Assembly: GCF_023715845.1 (NCBI RefSeq)
Contig: NZ_JAMBOR010000003.1
Location: 186,001-250,000 of the forward strand
Direction: 5' to 3'
Length of the DNA: 64,000 nucleotides
From: Fictibacillus phosphorivorans
GTDB taxonomy: Bacteria > Bacillota > Bacilli > Bacillales > Fictibacillaceae
The notes beneath the pieces were generated by a model. It was not told the origin of the DNA. It saw nothing but the letters and a program-made list of their open reading frames with translations, and did not search any database. The translations under genes were made by a program, and so were the position numbers. The stretch's first letter is position 1. Each line of letters starts with the position of its first letter. Shown one piece after another: positions 34,354 through 43,340 of this stretch.

Positions 34354-34452
34354 TTAATACACTTCTTCCGGCAGGCCATGATATGAAATTGTAGAGTCTT
34401 CGCCCATTGCAATCCAGACCGTTAAATATGTGACAATCATTGTTTTCATCAT
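34354..34452 (-). CDS. bmrB: 32-codon leader ORF, BmrB-like by position
   Basis: Opens MMKTMIVTYLTVWIAMG and ends HGLPEEVY. GGAAAGGAT lies before the ATG pair, and a good promoter lies 46 bp further upstream. Position matches BmrB (YheJ), the leader peptide that controls bmrCD in B. subtilis by translation-dependent transcription attenuation (known there). The symbol is given by position and mechanism; I cannot confirm sequence homology. Confidence 0.55.
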   Translation of the reverse strand: MMKTMIVTYLTVWIAMGEDSTISYHGLPEEVY

Positions 34453-34497
34453 GACCAAACCATCCTTTCCATAATTTTGTAGTTCTTAACTTTGGTA

Positions 34498-34527
34498 ATC
34501 TTAACACTATTCTAATAACTATGTCAA
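34498..34527 (-). promoter_or_regulatory. SigA-type promoter of the bmr leader
   Basis: TTGACA, 18-bp spacer, TAAGAT on the minus strand. Confidence 0.65.
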
Positions 34528-34627
34528 TTCATTTTCGATATACCAAATTAATTTATTTTTGTCCTACACAATGTATGACAAGGTGAAAAAAATGTGATCC
34601 CCATTTTTGGAGCCCCCTATATCTCGC

Positions 34628-34670
34628 ACTAAAAAAACGACCCGCCAACAAGAAGTGACGGGTCGATTGA
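34628..34670 (-). terminator. Terminator of the rib operon
   Basis: CGACCCGTCAC/GGCGGGTCG stem then seven T on the minus strand, just after the ribH stop. Confidence 0.88.
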
Positions 34671-34678
34671 CTTACCTA

Positions 34679-35149
34679 TTAATTTGAGAACTGGCGCGTT
34701 AAGTTTGCCATCTCGATCGCAGAAACTGCTGCTTCCCAGCCTTTGTTTCCTGCTTTCGTCCCAGCTCGTTCAATAGCCTGTTCGATAGAATCTACAGTTA
34801 AAACACCGAAAATAACGGGTACACCACTTGTCATTGAAGCTTGTGCAACTCCTTTAGCAGCTTCGTTACATACATAATCAAAGTGAGGCGTCGATCCACG
34901 GATGACAGCTCCTAATGTAATAATAGCATCATAGTTTCCGCTGTCTGCCATCTTTTTCGCGATTAATGGAATTTCAAACGCTCCTGGTACCCAAGCGATA
35001 TCTACATCATCTTCTGAAACCCCGTGTCTTTTGAAAGCATCTTGTGCCCCAGAAACTAATCGGTCTGAAATAAAATCATTAAATCGACCTGCGATGATTC
35101 CTACTTTTAACCCTGATCCAACTAAATGTCCTTCGAATAATTTTGCCAA
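34679..35149 (-). CDS. ribH: 6,7-dimethyl-8-ribityllumazine synthase
   Basis: Condenses 5-amino-6-ribitylamino-uracil with dihydroxybutanone phosphate to form lumazine; it assembles into icosahedral capsids. 156 residues with [56 protein letters not shown] (catalytic His in PHFD) and [17 protein letters not shown]. Last gene of the operon, 17 bp after ribBA. Confidence 0.96.
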   Translation of the reverse strand: MAKLFEGHLVGSGLKVGIIAGRFNDFISDRLVSGAQDAFKRHGVSEDDVDIAWVPGAFEIPLIAKKMADSGNYDAIITLGAVIRGSTPHFDYVCNEAAKGVAQASMTSGVPVIFGVLTVDSIEQAIERAGTKAGNKGWEAAVSAIEMANLTRQFSN

Positions 35150-35166
35150 TGTCAGTTCCTCCTGTT

Positions 35167-36360
35167 TTAGAAATGAAGCATATGCCCCAATTTACTTTTC
35201 TTTGTTTTTAAATAATTTTCATTGCTTTCATTATGGGGCATTTGAAGTGCCACGCGCTCTGTTACTTCAAGATCATACCCTTTAAGACCCGCGATTTTTC
35301 TCGGGTTATTTGTTAGAAGCTTCATCTTGTTGATTCCTAATTCTTTTAAGATTTGTGCTCCGATCCCGTAATCGCGGAGGTCTGGCGCAAACCCGAGCTG
35401 TTCGTTCGCCTCAACGGTATCAAGGCCCTCTTCTTGTAGTTTGTAAGCTTTCATTTTGTTAATCAGCCCGATGCCTCTTCCCTCTTGCCTCATATACAAT
35501 AAGACGCCGCGGCCTTCTTTCTCGATCTGTGAAAGGGCTGCATGAAGCTGAGGTCCGCAGTCACAGCGGTTTGATCCGAAAACATCCCCTGTCAGACATT
35601 CTGAGTGAACACGCACTAATACAGGCTCATCATCTTGAATATCGCCTTTTACAAGCGCAACATGTTCTTTATCATCTAATACATTAGAAAAACCAATCGC
35701 TTTAAAATCACCATACTCTGTTGGAAGGCTGATTTCGACTTCTCTTTTAACCATTTGTTCCGTTTTATTTCGATACGTGATCAGATCTTTAATCGTAATT
35801 AGCTTCATATTGTGCTGTTTAGCTAATTCTACAAGTTCAGGTACACGTGCCATCGTACCGTCTTCTTTCATGATTTCACAGATTACACCCGCCGATTTGC
35901 TGCCTGCCAGTCTTGCCAGATCGATGGCTGCTTCTGTGTGGCCAGCTCTTCTTAGCACTCCGCCTTTTTTGCCGATCAAAGGAAATATATGACCAGGACG
36001 TTTAAAGTCAGAAGGGCCCGAATCCTCATTCACCAGTTCACGAACTGTGGCCGCTCTTTCTTGTGCGGAGATTCCTGTTGTAGTGGATATGTGGTCCACA
36101 CTTATCGTAAAGGCCGTACCATGGGAATCTGTATTCGCCGCCACCATCGGTGATAAATCAAGCTTTACAGCGATTTCTTCTGATATCGGTGTACATACTA
36201 AACCTCTGCCGTGCGTAACCATAAAATTGATGGATTCCGCAGTGATCCCATCTGCCAGGGCAACAAAATCCCCTTCATTCTCACGGTCTTCATCATCGAC
36301 AACAATAACGATTTTTCCTGCTTTTAAATCTTCTACAGCTTCTTCTATGGAGTGGAACAT
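35167..36360 (-). CDS. ribBA: Bifunctional DHBP synthase / GTP cyclohydrolase II
   Basis: Two-domain enzyme making both riboflavin precursors. Residues 1-200 are DHBP synthase ([14 protein letters not shown] metal site, [16 protein letters not shown]); residues 205-397 are GTP cyclohydrolase II with zinc ligands in [14 protein letters not shown] and [10 protein letters not shown], plus the product-determining Tyr in KMKAYKLQ. 397 residues, the normal length. Middle gene of the RFN-controlled operon, 11 bp after ribE. Confidence 0.96.
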   Translation of the reverse strand: MFHSIEEAVEDLKAGKIVIVVDDEDRENEGDFVALADGITAESINFMVTHGRGLVCTPISEEIAVKLDLSPMVAANTDSHGTAFTISVDHISTTTGISAQERAATVRELVNEDSGPSDFKRPGHIFPLIGKKGGVLRRAGHTEAAIDLARLAGSKSAGVICEIMKEDGTMARVPELVELAKQHNMKLITIKDLITYRNKTEQMVKREVEISLPTEYGDFKAIGFSNVLDDKEHVALVKGDIQDDEPVLVRVHSECLTGDVFGSNRCDCGPQLHAALSQIEKEGRGVLLYMRQEGRGIGLINKMKAYKLQEEGLDTVEANEQLGFAPDLRDYGIGAQILKELGINKMKLLTNNPRKIAGLKGYDLEVTERVALQMPHNESNENYLKTKKSKLGHMLHF

Positions 36361-36371
36361 GGACTCTCCTC

Positions 36372-37022
36372 CTAAAATCCGTGCTCTTGTAGGAACTCAA
36401 GAGACATCTTTGACTTTTGTTTAGTTTCTTCTTTTTCTGGTGACAACATTCTGGCTACATATTTGGCCAGCATATCGCATTCGATGTTTACGAGATCACC
36501 AGTCGTTTTCTTTCCTAAAATCGTATGATCAGCCGTATGTGGAATGAGTGACACTGTGATCGTATGATTCGTTACATCAAAAACAGTGAGACTCGTTCCA
36601 TCCACACAAACAGACCCTTTTAACATAAAATACTTCATCAAATGATCAGGAAGAGAAATGGTATAGTAGATTGCATTCTTTTCTGGGCGTTTCTCTACGA
36701 TTTCTCCGGTTCCATCTACATGGCCCGAAACAAAATGCCCGCCGAACCGTCCCCCTGCAGCCATTGCCCGTTCGAGATTAACAAGATCCCGATTGTTTAA
36801 TAGCTTCAAAGTGGAAGATCTGAACGTTTCAGGCATAACATCTACTGTGAACTGATTAGATCGAAAGGATGTTACGGTAAGACACACTCCGTTAACGGCG
36901 ATACTGTCACCGAGATGAACATCCTGGAGAACTTTTTCAGCTGCTATCGTCAGTACGATGGTTTCGTTTCCTTTATTAATAGACTTAATCGTACCAAGTT
37001 CTTCAATAATTCCTGTAAACAA
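36372..37022 (-). CDS. ribE: Riboflavin synthase alpha chain
   Basis: Dismutates two lumazines to riboflavin. Two tandem lumazine-binding barrels: [12 protein letters not shown]...VNGVCLTV (1-95) and [11 protein letters not shown]...VDGTSLTV (96-195). 216 residues. First gene behind the FMN riboswitch; in most Bacillus operons ribD comes first, but no ribD is present between the riboswitch and ribE. Confidence 0.96.
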   Translation of the reverse strand: MFTGIIEELGTIKSINKGNETIVLTIAAEKVLQDVHLGDSIAVNGVCLTVTSFRSNQFTVDVMPETFRSSTLKLLNNRDLVNLERAMAAGGRFGGHFVSGHVDGTGEIVEKRPEKNAIYYTISLPDHLMKYFMLKGSVCVDGTSLTVFDVTNHTITVSLIPHTADHTILGKKTTGDLVNIECDMLAKYVARMLSPEKEETKQKSKMSLEFLQEHGF

Positions 37023-37107
37023 ACACTTTGCCTCCCTTGCTCGTTATGTTTCGATGTCGCTGATCGTAAATGTGCATATATCTGGGAGTTTTTTGCAAAA
37101 ACCTTTT

Positions 37108-37144
37108 AAAAAAACCCCGAGAACTTAATCGTTCCCGGGGTTTT
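37108..37144 (-). terminator. Riboswitch terminator (expression platform)
   Basis: CCCCGGGAAC/GTTCTCGGGG stem followed on the minus strand by seven T, between the RFN aptamer and ribE. Confidence 0.85.
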
Positions 37145-37219
37145 GGTTAAACGGCTATAACTAAATAAACCTTTAAAATCACTGTTTTAGTAAAACAAGT
37201 GTTTAAAAGCGCTCACGTT

Positions 37220-37367
37220 CCTTCTCCCATCCAGACTATACTGTCGGCTTCGGACTTTCACCGAATCCACCGTTTTTGCTTACTCACAAAACCGGGTCAC
37301 GGACTAAGAGACCTATCAACAGCCTCATCACCGCCGGTCGGGACTTTCACCCAAACCCCGAAGGACA
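37220..37367 (-). ncRNA. FMN riboswitch (RFN element)
   Basis: Minus-strand transcript carries the conserved blocks CTTCGGGG, GGGTGAAAGTCCC, GACCGGCGGTG, GGATTCGGTGAAAGTCCG, GCCGACAGT and TGGATGGGAGAAGG in the right order. Binding of FMN would favour the downstream terminator and shut off ribE-ribBA-ribH. Confidence 0.96.
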
Positions 37368-37424
37368 CTATTTACTTATGTACATTATAAGTAAACATCG
37401 AACTGAATTCAAACGTGATTGCTT

Positions 37425-38795
37425 TTATTGACCAATTATTAATTTTTCTTTCGGATAATGGATATTTTCAGTGACTGCTTTTCCTCGAATAATGAAAAGG
37501 AAAGACAGTACACCAATTCTTCCAATAAACATTAAAATCATTAAAATTACTTTGCCCGTTGAACTTAGATTACCCGTAATACCTGTGGAGAGCCCTGTCG
37601 TTCCGAATGCCGAACAAACTTCAAAGAAGATTTCCTCAATAGGCAGCGGGTCAGTGATGGACATAATAATTGTTGATAGTGTACATAGCCCCATAGCAAC
37701 GATGATCACAATGAATGATTTTTGTATATCTTCCGGGTAGATCTCCCGATTAAAGATTTTGATCGTGTTTCGGCCTTTGGCATAAAAGAAGATCGCTAAG
37801 GCTGCTACCGCAAATGTTGTTGTCCGGATACCGCCTCCGACACTGCTTGGAGAGGCTCCGATGAACATCATAACTCCTAAATAGAGTAAAGTCGGAACAC
37901 TAAACTCTGAGACGTTCATCGTAGATAATCCGCCGCTTCGTGTCGTTACGGACTGAAACATCGAGTAGAAGAACGTTTCATGCCAAGATTTATCTTCTAG
38001 AAAAGCGTGCATCTCTAATAAGTAGATACCTAAAGCTCCTGTCACTACTAATAGAGCAAATGTAATGGTCGTTACCTTTGTAAAAAGAGTAAAGGTATAG
38101 CGTTCTAAGTACTTTCTTTCTTTTATAAAATTATTGATCTCGATTAATACTGGAAAACCAATCGCTCCTGCAGAGATTAAAAACATGGTTACAATTTGTA
38201 CGAGATAGTCATGACGAAATGGAATAAGTGAGTTTCCCGTGATATCAAAACCGGCATTGGTTGTCGCTGTAACAGAGGCAAAAAAAGCATGGTACAGGAC
38301 ATCAAGGTCTGTATCGTAATAAGGCTGGAACAAGATAAAAAACAAGATGGTACCCACAATCTCTATCCCTATGATCAGAGATAAAATTTGTTTCATCAAC
38401 TGAACAAGCCCCGCTAATGTTGACTGATTTTGATCGGTCATGATCAACTGTCGTTCTCTCATACCAATTCTTTTACCAATTAGAAGCCAGATTGCAGTTC
38501 CCAGTGTCATTACACCGATTCCGCCGATTTGAACAACGATAGCCAGAATAATTGTCCCTGTATGATTGAACGTCTCCTGTATGTTTACAGCGGTAAGACC
38601 CGTAACACTCACAGCACTTACAGCTGTAAACAACGTATCAATAAAAGATAATTTTACTCCCTCTTCATGTCCGATCGGCAACCCTAATAGAATCGTAGCC
38701 ACAATGATGGATAATAAATAAAAGATTACGATAAGCTGAACAGAAGTTAAGTGGTTCTTTTTTTGTTGTGTCGATCCAAAATTTTTTTTAAACAT
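37425..38795 (-). CDS. Ktr/Trk-type potassium transporter membrane subunit (KtrB/KtrD)
   Basis: A 456-residue four-repeat (M1-P-M2) channel-like K+ uptake protein. The four selectivity-loop glycines appear in SVTGLTAVN, TTNAGFD, TRSGGLST and GTTGLSTG. It needs a cytoplasmic RCK subunit (KtrA or KtrC); none is adjacent, which fits the KtrD arrangement of B. subtilis. AGGTGA precedes the ATG. Confidence 0.9.
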   Translation of the reverse strand: MFKKNFGSTQQKKNHLTSVQLIVIFYLLSIIVATILLGLPIGHEEGVKLSFIDTLFTAVSAVSVTGLTAVNIQETFNHTGTIILAIVVQIGGIGVMTLGTAIWLLIGKRIGMRERQLIMTDQNQSTLAGLVQLMKQILSLIIGIEIVGTILFFILFQPYYDTDLDVLYHAFFASVTATTNAGFDITGNSLIPFRHDYLVQIVTMFLISAGAIGFPVLIEINNFIKERKYLERYTFTLFTKVTTITFALLVVTGALGIYLLEMHAFLEDKSWHETFFYSMFQSVTTRSGGLSTMNVSEFSVPTLLYLGVMMFIGASPSSVGGGIRTTTFAVAALAIFFYAKGRNTIKIFNREIYPEDIQKSFIVIIVAMGLCTLSTIIMSITDPLPIEEIFFEVCSAFGTTGLSTGITGNLSSTGKVILMILMFIGRIGVLSFLFIIRGKAVTENIHYPKEKLIIGQ

Positions 38796-39010
38796 AGTCT
38801 ATTTTCACCTGTCGAGGGAATTTTTCTATAACCTTCTGAAAATAGTACCAAATAGCTCTTCTATTTAACAAGGTGAAATTGAACTTTTATTTAAAAATTC
38901 AATTCGTTTCATTTTCAGAAGTCATTCTCTTTTCTATTATGTTCATCAAGTGGACTGGCTCATCCATAATCGAAGTGCTCGATCTATGTTACAAAGCAAC
39001 AAAATGACCG

Positions 39011-39742
39011 CTACACACCAATCGGCGAGCGGTCTTTATGAATCGGATTTGCAGGCTGGTCCAGTACAGGAATCAGGACAAGCAAGCAAATGAAAAACGC
39101 AATTAGCTCTAAACCAAGAATATACCATGGATACGGACCGAGAAAGTCCATGATAGAAGCATTTCTAGGCTTGCTCATAAGAAACATATAATTCGTATTC
39201 AATAACACATTAATGAGATAAACACATGCCGCAAAGAAATTAAGCCAAAGAAACGACTTGAAAAACCGCCTCCACGCTATCCTCAATGACCTAATGATCG
39301 CATAATACAAAGCTGTCCAAACAATCAAGCCATGCGCGAAAAAATATTGAATAAATCGGAAGTGCCAAGGCTCTTGATAGAGTTCTGGAGTAAGCAAACC
39401 TTGTATTGATCCTGTAAGTCCAAACAAATACACAAAAGCAAAAAGTTTCTTATTCTCTGTTACAAGTAAAACCATGCATAGCAGGATATTTAAACTGCAA
39501 AGCTGAAGCGGCAGATACAATTTTACAGTCCATATCCCATTATATAGCGCCCAGCACTGATAGCTGACTTCAGATAAAGCAAGACAGATCAAAAGTATAA
39601 TTCTGATGAAAGATATTTCTTTTAAACGAGTCCGAAAGAAGTACATGATTAGGACGATAAATACGATGACTAACAGACTGATCAAATGTCCTATCCCAAA
39701 AAGCTCAAACCCCGACTCTCCTACACCGAACCATTGTTCCAT
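39011..39742 (-). CDS. ywaF: TIGR02206 family membrane protein, YwaF-like
   Basis: A 243-residue integral membrane protein with about seven TM segments. FELFGIGHLISLL near the start and WTVKLYLPLQLCSLNILLCM are typical of the YwaF/TIGR02206 family, whose function is unknown. ATG 39742 has GGGGGTGG upstream. The last codons overlap a terminator hairpin (GACCGCTC/AGCGGTC, 39003-39036), so the stop codon lies inside the stem. Confidence 0.82.
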   Translation of the reverse strand: MEQWFGVGESGFELFGIGHLISLLVIVFIVLIMYFFRTRLKEISFIRIILLICLALSEVSYQCWALYNGIWTVKLYLPLQLCSLNILLCMVLLVTENKKLFAFVYLFGLTGSIQGLLTPELYQEPWHFRFIQYFFAHGLIVWTALYYAIIRSLRIAWRRFFKSFLWLNFFAACVYLINVLLNTNYMFLMSKPRNASIMDFLGPYPWYILGLELIAFFICLLVLIPVLDQPANPIHKDRSPIGV

Positions 39743-39820
39743 AGCCCACCCCCACAACACCCATATCTATTGTATTCACAATAACAGGACTATTTTCTTG
39801 CAAAAAAAGAAAAATGTTGT

Positions 39821-39843
39821 GTAACGTAACAGTGTTATGTTAC
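39821..39843. promoter_or_regulatory. Palindromic operator candidate upstream of yhbD
   Basis: Arms GTAACGTAACA and TGTTATGTTAC around a central G, one mismatch. It fills the space between a possible -35 (TTGTGT, 39817) and -10 (TACATT, 39841), the position used by MerR-type regulators. Confidence 0.5.
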
Positions 39844-39869
39844 ATTATATATATTAAAGGAGGTTGAGT

Positions 39870-40490
39870 ATGGAAAAGTTAATTTCAAAGAAAGATCTTC
39901 TTGAAGCTGCGAACATTTCATATGGTCAACTGTACCGCTGGAAAAGAAAGAATCTGATACCTGAAAACTGGTTTATACGAAAATCCACTTTTACGGGTCA
40001 GGAGACTTTCTTTCCAAAAGAAGAAATTTTGCAGCGGATTGAAAAAATTAAGAATTTAAAAGATGATCTATCGCTTGATGAACTTGCTGATATGTTCTCC
40101 CCCTCTCCTACTATTACATCTCTATCAGCAGATGAGTTAGTAAAACGTAACATTGTTTCTAGTACTGCTATCGAAATGTATAACACCCACCATGGCAACA
40201 CGGCTACGTTCTCTTTTGATCAATTATTAACGTTATACTTACTAGATACCCTGCTTCAAACAGGAGAAATGAATCGATCGGAAGGAATGGAGCTTCTTCA
40301 CTTCCTTCAGCAGCATGCAAACGAAATCACAGGCCAAGAAAGCGAACTTATTTTTATTCGAAAAATGGGTGTATCTTTCTTTATCCTTACACCGGAACCA
40401 GCAAAACTTCTCGTAGAATCTCAAACAAAAATTATCGCCCATTATAAGCTGAACAAATACATTGAAGAATTAAAATTAAAGCTTTCTTAA
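39870..40490 (+). CDS. yhbD: YhbD-like MerR-type HTH regulator (DUF4004)
   Basis: A 206-residue protein whose first 70 residues (ISKKDLLEAANISYGQLYRWKRKNLIPENWFIRKSTFTGQETFFPKEEILQRIEKI) form a MerR-like winged helix; the rest is helical. In B. subtilis yhbD heads an operon with bactofilin genes, as here. AAAGGAGG lies 6 nt before ATG 39870. Probably represses its own promoter through the palindrome just upstream (inference). Confidence 0.82.
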   Translation: MEKLISKKDLLEAANISYGQLYRWKRKNLIPENWFIRKSTFTGQETFFPKEEILQRIEKIKNLKDDLSLDELADMFSPSPTITSLSADELVKRNIVSSTAIEMYNTHHGNTATFSFDQLLTLYLLDTLLQTGEMNRSEGMELLHFLQQHANEITGQESELIFIRKMGVSFFILTPEPAKLLVESQTKIIAHYKLNKYIEELKLKLS

Positions 40491-40509
40491 ACGTTGAGGA
40501 GGAGTAATT

Positions 40510-41295
40510 ATGGAAAAGGCAAAAAAACGAAATATCAGCATTTCAGGGTCAGGGACTGCTGCTGGCGGCGAATATGATCAAGTTAAAGTTAACGGCTCTG
40601 CACATATAAACAGTGACATCGAGTGCGAAATTTTCAAATGCAACGGCAGTGCACATATCGAAGGAAATATTAAAACGGCGACTGCCAAGGTAAACGGGTC
40701 TTCCCATGTTGAAGGAAACATGGAAGCGAGAGAAATGATCATCAATGGGAGCACAGATATCGATGGTAATTTAACGAGCAGCGAAGTGAAGATACAAGGC
40801 TCATCTACTATTAAAGGTGACCTGAAAGGAAAAGAAATTAACGTCAGAGGAACAGCTTCAATTACAGGCAACGTATCAAGTGACGAGATCGATGTAAAAG
40901 GACAAGTGATCATCGGTGGAGATTGTGAGGCGGAATCCTTTCTAGCTCGTGGCCACTTTAAGATTAATGGCCTTCTCAATGCCGGGAATATCGACATCGA
41001 ACTTCTGCGTCTTTGTGAAGCAAAAGAAATTGGCGGTGAAAATATCTCCGTAAAACGGAACCTTGATTTTTCAGGATTCAAAAAAATTCTTAAATTCTTT
41101 ATGGGTCAGGAAAAAGATCAGCTAACAGCAGAAGTCATCGAGGGTGATCATGTTTCCCTCGAATATACACATGCAAAAGTCGTTAGAGGGAACACGATAG
41201 AAATTGGCCCTGGATGTGTAATCGACCGAATCGAATATAAACAAAGCCTTGAACTTGATGAAAATGCTAAGATAGGCACACAAGAAAAAATATAA
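40510..41295 (+). CDS. Bactofilin-like polymer-forming protein (YhbE/YhbF-like)
   Basis: A 261-residue beta-helical protein with about ten short repeats of the type [IV]NGSAHI.G...[IV] (residues 20-150), the bactofilin/polymer-forming cytoskeletal pattern, plus a shorter C-terminal repeat block. B. subtilis has two such genes (bacE, bacF, needed for flagellar hook assembly) in this operon; only one is present here. GAGGAG precedes the ATG, and a terminator follows. Confidence 0.85.
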   Translation: MEKAKKRNISISGSGTAAGGEYDQVKVNGSAHINSDIECEIFKCNGSAHIEGNIKTATAKVNGSSHVEGNMEAREMIINGSTDIDGNLTSSEVKIQGSSTIKGDLKGKEINVRGTASITGNVSSDEIDVKGQVIIGGDCEAESFLARGHFKINGLLNAGNIDIELLRLCEAKEIGGENISVKRNLDFSGFKKILKFFMGQEKDQLTAEVIEGDHVSLEYTHAKVVRGNTIEIGPGCVIDRIEYKQSLELDENAKIGTQEKI

Positions 41296-41298
41296 AAC

Positions 41299-41352
41299 AT
41301 AAAAGCTGTCTCAAACAGCATGATTAAACCCTTGTTTCAGACAGCTTTTTTA
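41299..41352 (+). terminator. Terminator of yhbD-bactofilin operon
   Basis: AAAGCTGTCTCAAAC...GTTTCAGACAGCTTTTTT stem-loop. Confidence 0.88.
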
Positions 41353-41369
41353 TAAGAACCTGGTCTTTT

Positions 41370-41693
41370 CTATTGACTCCCCGCCGTTACTTTCAATCCA
41401 ATGATCCCTGTAATAACAAAAGCCAAAAACATAAGACGAAGAAGTGTTTTCGGTTCGTTAAAAAGAATGATTCCCAGTATCACGGCTCCTGCTGCACCTA
41501 TCCCCGTCCATATCGTATAAGCCGTCCCGATCGGCAGTACTTTTGTAGCTTGGGACAAAAAATAAAAACTTATAAACATACCTATAATGGTTATAACGGA
41601 TGGCCATAACCGCGTGAATCCATTCGTATACTTAAGCCCTATCGCCCAAACAATTTCAAATATCCCTGCAACAAACAAGTATACCCATGCCAT
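41370..41693 (-). CDS. gdx: Guanidinium exporter Gdx (SMR family)
   Basis: A 107-residue, four-TM small multidrug-resistance protein. The essential Glu of TM1 is in LFVAGIFEIVWAIGLKYTNGFTRLWPS, and GLKYTNGFTRLWPS is the guanidinium-exporter (formerly SugE) signature, distinct from EmrE-type pumps. It is preceded by a guanidine-I riboswitch. It probably works as a homodimer, exchanging guanidinium for protons. Confidence 0.92.
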   Translation of the reverse strand: MAWVYLFVAGIFEIVWAIGLKYTNGFTRLWPSVITIIGMFISFYFLSQATKVLPIGTAYTIWTGIGAAGAVILGIILFNEPKTLLRLMFLAFVITGIIGLKVTAGSQ

Positions 41694-41719
41694 TTATATA
41701 TGACCTCCTATAACAAAAT

Positions 41720-41761
41720 AAAGCCCAGAAAGATATATGAATTATATCCTCCCAGGCTTTT
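41720..41761 (-). terminator. Expression-platform terminator of the guanidine riboswitch
   Basis: AAAGCC...GGCTTT arms with an inner GATAT/ATATC pairing, then TATTTTG on the minus strand. Confidence 0.75.
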
Positions 41762-41762
41762 A

Positions 41763-41848
41763 TCCCTCCGTGTACACGATGTATCGATCGTGCGCTTTCT
41801 CTCGGACCAGACCAGCGAACAGTCACTGCGGAACCCTAGAAAGCTATT
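41763..41848 (-). ncRNA. Guanidine-I riboswitch (ykkC motif)
   Basis: Minus-strand blocks CTAGGGTTCCGC, CTGGTCTGGTCCGAGAGAAA and a closing CGTGTACACGGAGGG correspond to the conserved core of the ykkC RNA. It would turn on gdx when guanidinium is bound. Confidence 0.92.
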
Positions 41849-41990
41849 CTTCCTATATTATTGAAAAAAGTTTCTATAGTGTCAAGAAAGCAGTATTTAC
41901 CCTTAAAATTCTTTAACATAAATAACGTCTTCTGACATTTAATGTTAGACTAATTAAAGGTATAAACAAATTCTAGATGAGGTGAAAAGT

Positions 41991-43017
41991 ATGATAGAGG
42001 TTGATTCTTTATCGAAAAGATTTGAGGACTTTTCAAAACTTGAATGCTCTGGATCCAGTGATTTGTATGAATTTTTATCAATGAAAATAGCGAATGATAA
42101 CGATCTGCTTCAGCTAAGTACGTACTCCCGCGATGGCCAGCCGGTTCCAAACCTTGTTTTTGGCACTGTTCATTATCTTTTGTTGAACGGAACGCTCCAT
42201 GAATTAAAGGATTTTTTCCCTAGTTTAACAGATCGACCAAAAAAGGTTGCTGACTCCTATGAAGCCTTTAAAGATTTTTGTTTGATGTATCGTAAGGAAA
42301 TCATTTCTTTGCTTCAAACGAAGCTTGTTCCAAACGAATGAAGTTAGAAGATGCGGGTACCTTTACCCCTGTTTTTCTTATCTGTATGCAAAGACGGAAA
42401 AACCTCTAGCCCTTGTAGAAATTGGAACAAGTGCTGGATTACAGCTTTTTTGGGACAAATACAGCTATTCATACAATACGGGCAAAGTTTATGGAAACTT
42501 GAAATCTAATGTACGCATAACGTCCGAGTACCAAGGTGAAAAAGTTCCTCCTTTTTCATTAAGCAGCCCTTCTGTTTCCCATCGTTACGGACTTGATTTA
42601 CATATAAATGATGTCACGAATCCAGAAGATAAAAAATGGCTTGAAGCTTTAATCTGGCCAGAGCATCATGAACGAAGAGCATTATTTAACAAAGCTGCTT
42701 CCTACGTAAATAAAAAAGAGGCAGTCTTTATCGAAGGTGATGGCGTGTCACTATTGCCTGAACTTATAAAACAGATTCCTAACAGCTCAATGATCTGTGT
42801 TTTCCATACACATGTGGCTAACCAAATTCCTGATACACTTAAGTACCAGCTACAGGAAACCATACGAAACTTCGGACAAATTCGTAATATCGCCCATATT
42901 TATAATAATATGTGGGATCGTGATCTCCACATCGACTCTTATATAAATGGTATAGAAAAAACGGAAATTGCTGCTGAAACCGATGGTCACGGACGATGGT
43001 TTTCCTGGAAGCTATAA
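41991..43017 (+). pseudogene. DUF2332 family protein, split by a one-base frameshift
   Basis: The N-terminal third (41991-42341) and the remainder (from about 42325) are in different frames. Dropping one C from the CC at 42330-42331 would join LLQTKLV to QTNEVRRCGYLYP, the expected continuous family sequence. The second part contains PLALVEIGTSAGLQLFWDKYSY and FHTHVANQ, typical of DUF2332 (unknown function). GAGGTG precedes ATG 41991. Either a genuine frameshift mutation or a sequencing error. Confidence 0.85.
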
Positions 43018-43046
43018 ATTACATTAAACAAGTGTTTGATAATAAT

Positions 43047-43340
43047 GAAAGGGCTGAGTCAAAACTTTGAATTCAAGCCTCTTTTTATAACAAATAAAAG
43101 AAAAAAGGACGTTTTGATGATTCAAAACTAGATTAAAGTACTGACTTTACAAGAGATCGACTGCCTTTTAATACTAATTATGACTTGAATCAGCAAGTTT
43201 GAGCGAAAGTCTACCCATTCTGAGCGAAGATAAGGAATTTTGAGCGTAGCTCGGTGATTCTGAGCGTAAATCGAGGATTTTGAGCGAAGAGTGGGTCATC
43301 TTGAGCGAACGTGTAACAGAATAAAAAACACGTACCGTGA
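43047..43340 (-). repeat. Intergenic repeat family, copy C
   Basis: Reverse-oriented full copy. GAGCG pentamers start at 43201, 43222, 43242, 43262, 43282 and 43303, so spacings are 21, 20, 20, 20, 21. The head reads CACGTACCGT and the tail GGGCTGAGTC...AAGCC followed by TTTTT, which would also terminate the DUF2332 transcript. It lies between convergent genes. Confidence 0.85.

Noticed and set aside
34289-34507. 72-codon ORF on the minus strand upstream of bmrC
   Set aside because: It overlaps the promoter, the better-supported 32-codon leader ORF (which has a ribosome binding site) and hairpin 1; no ribosome binding site of its own.
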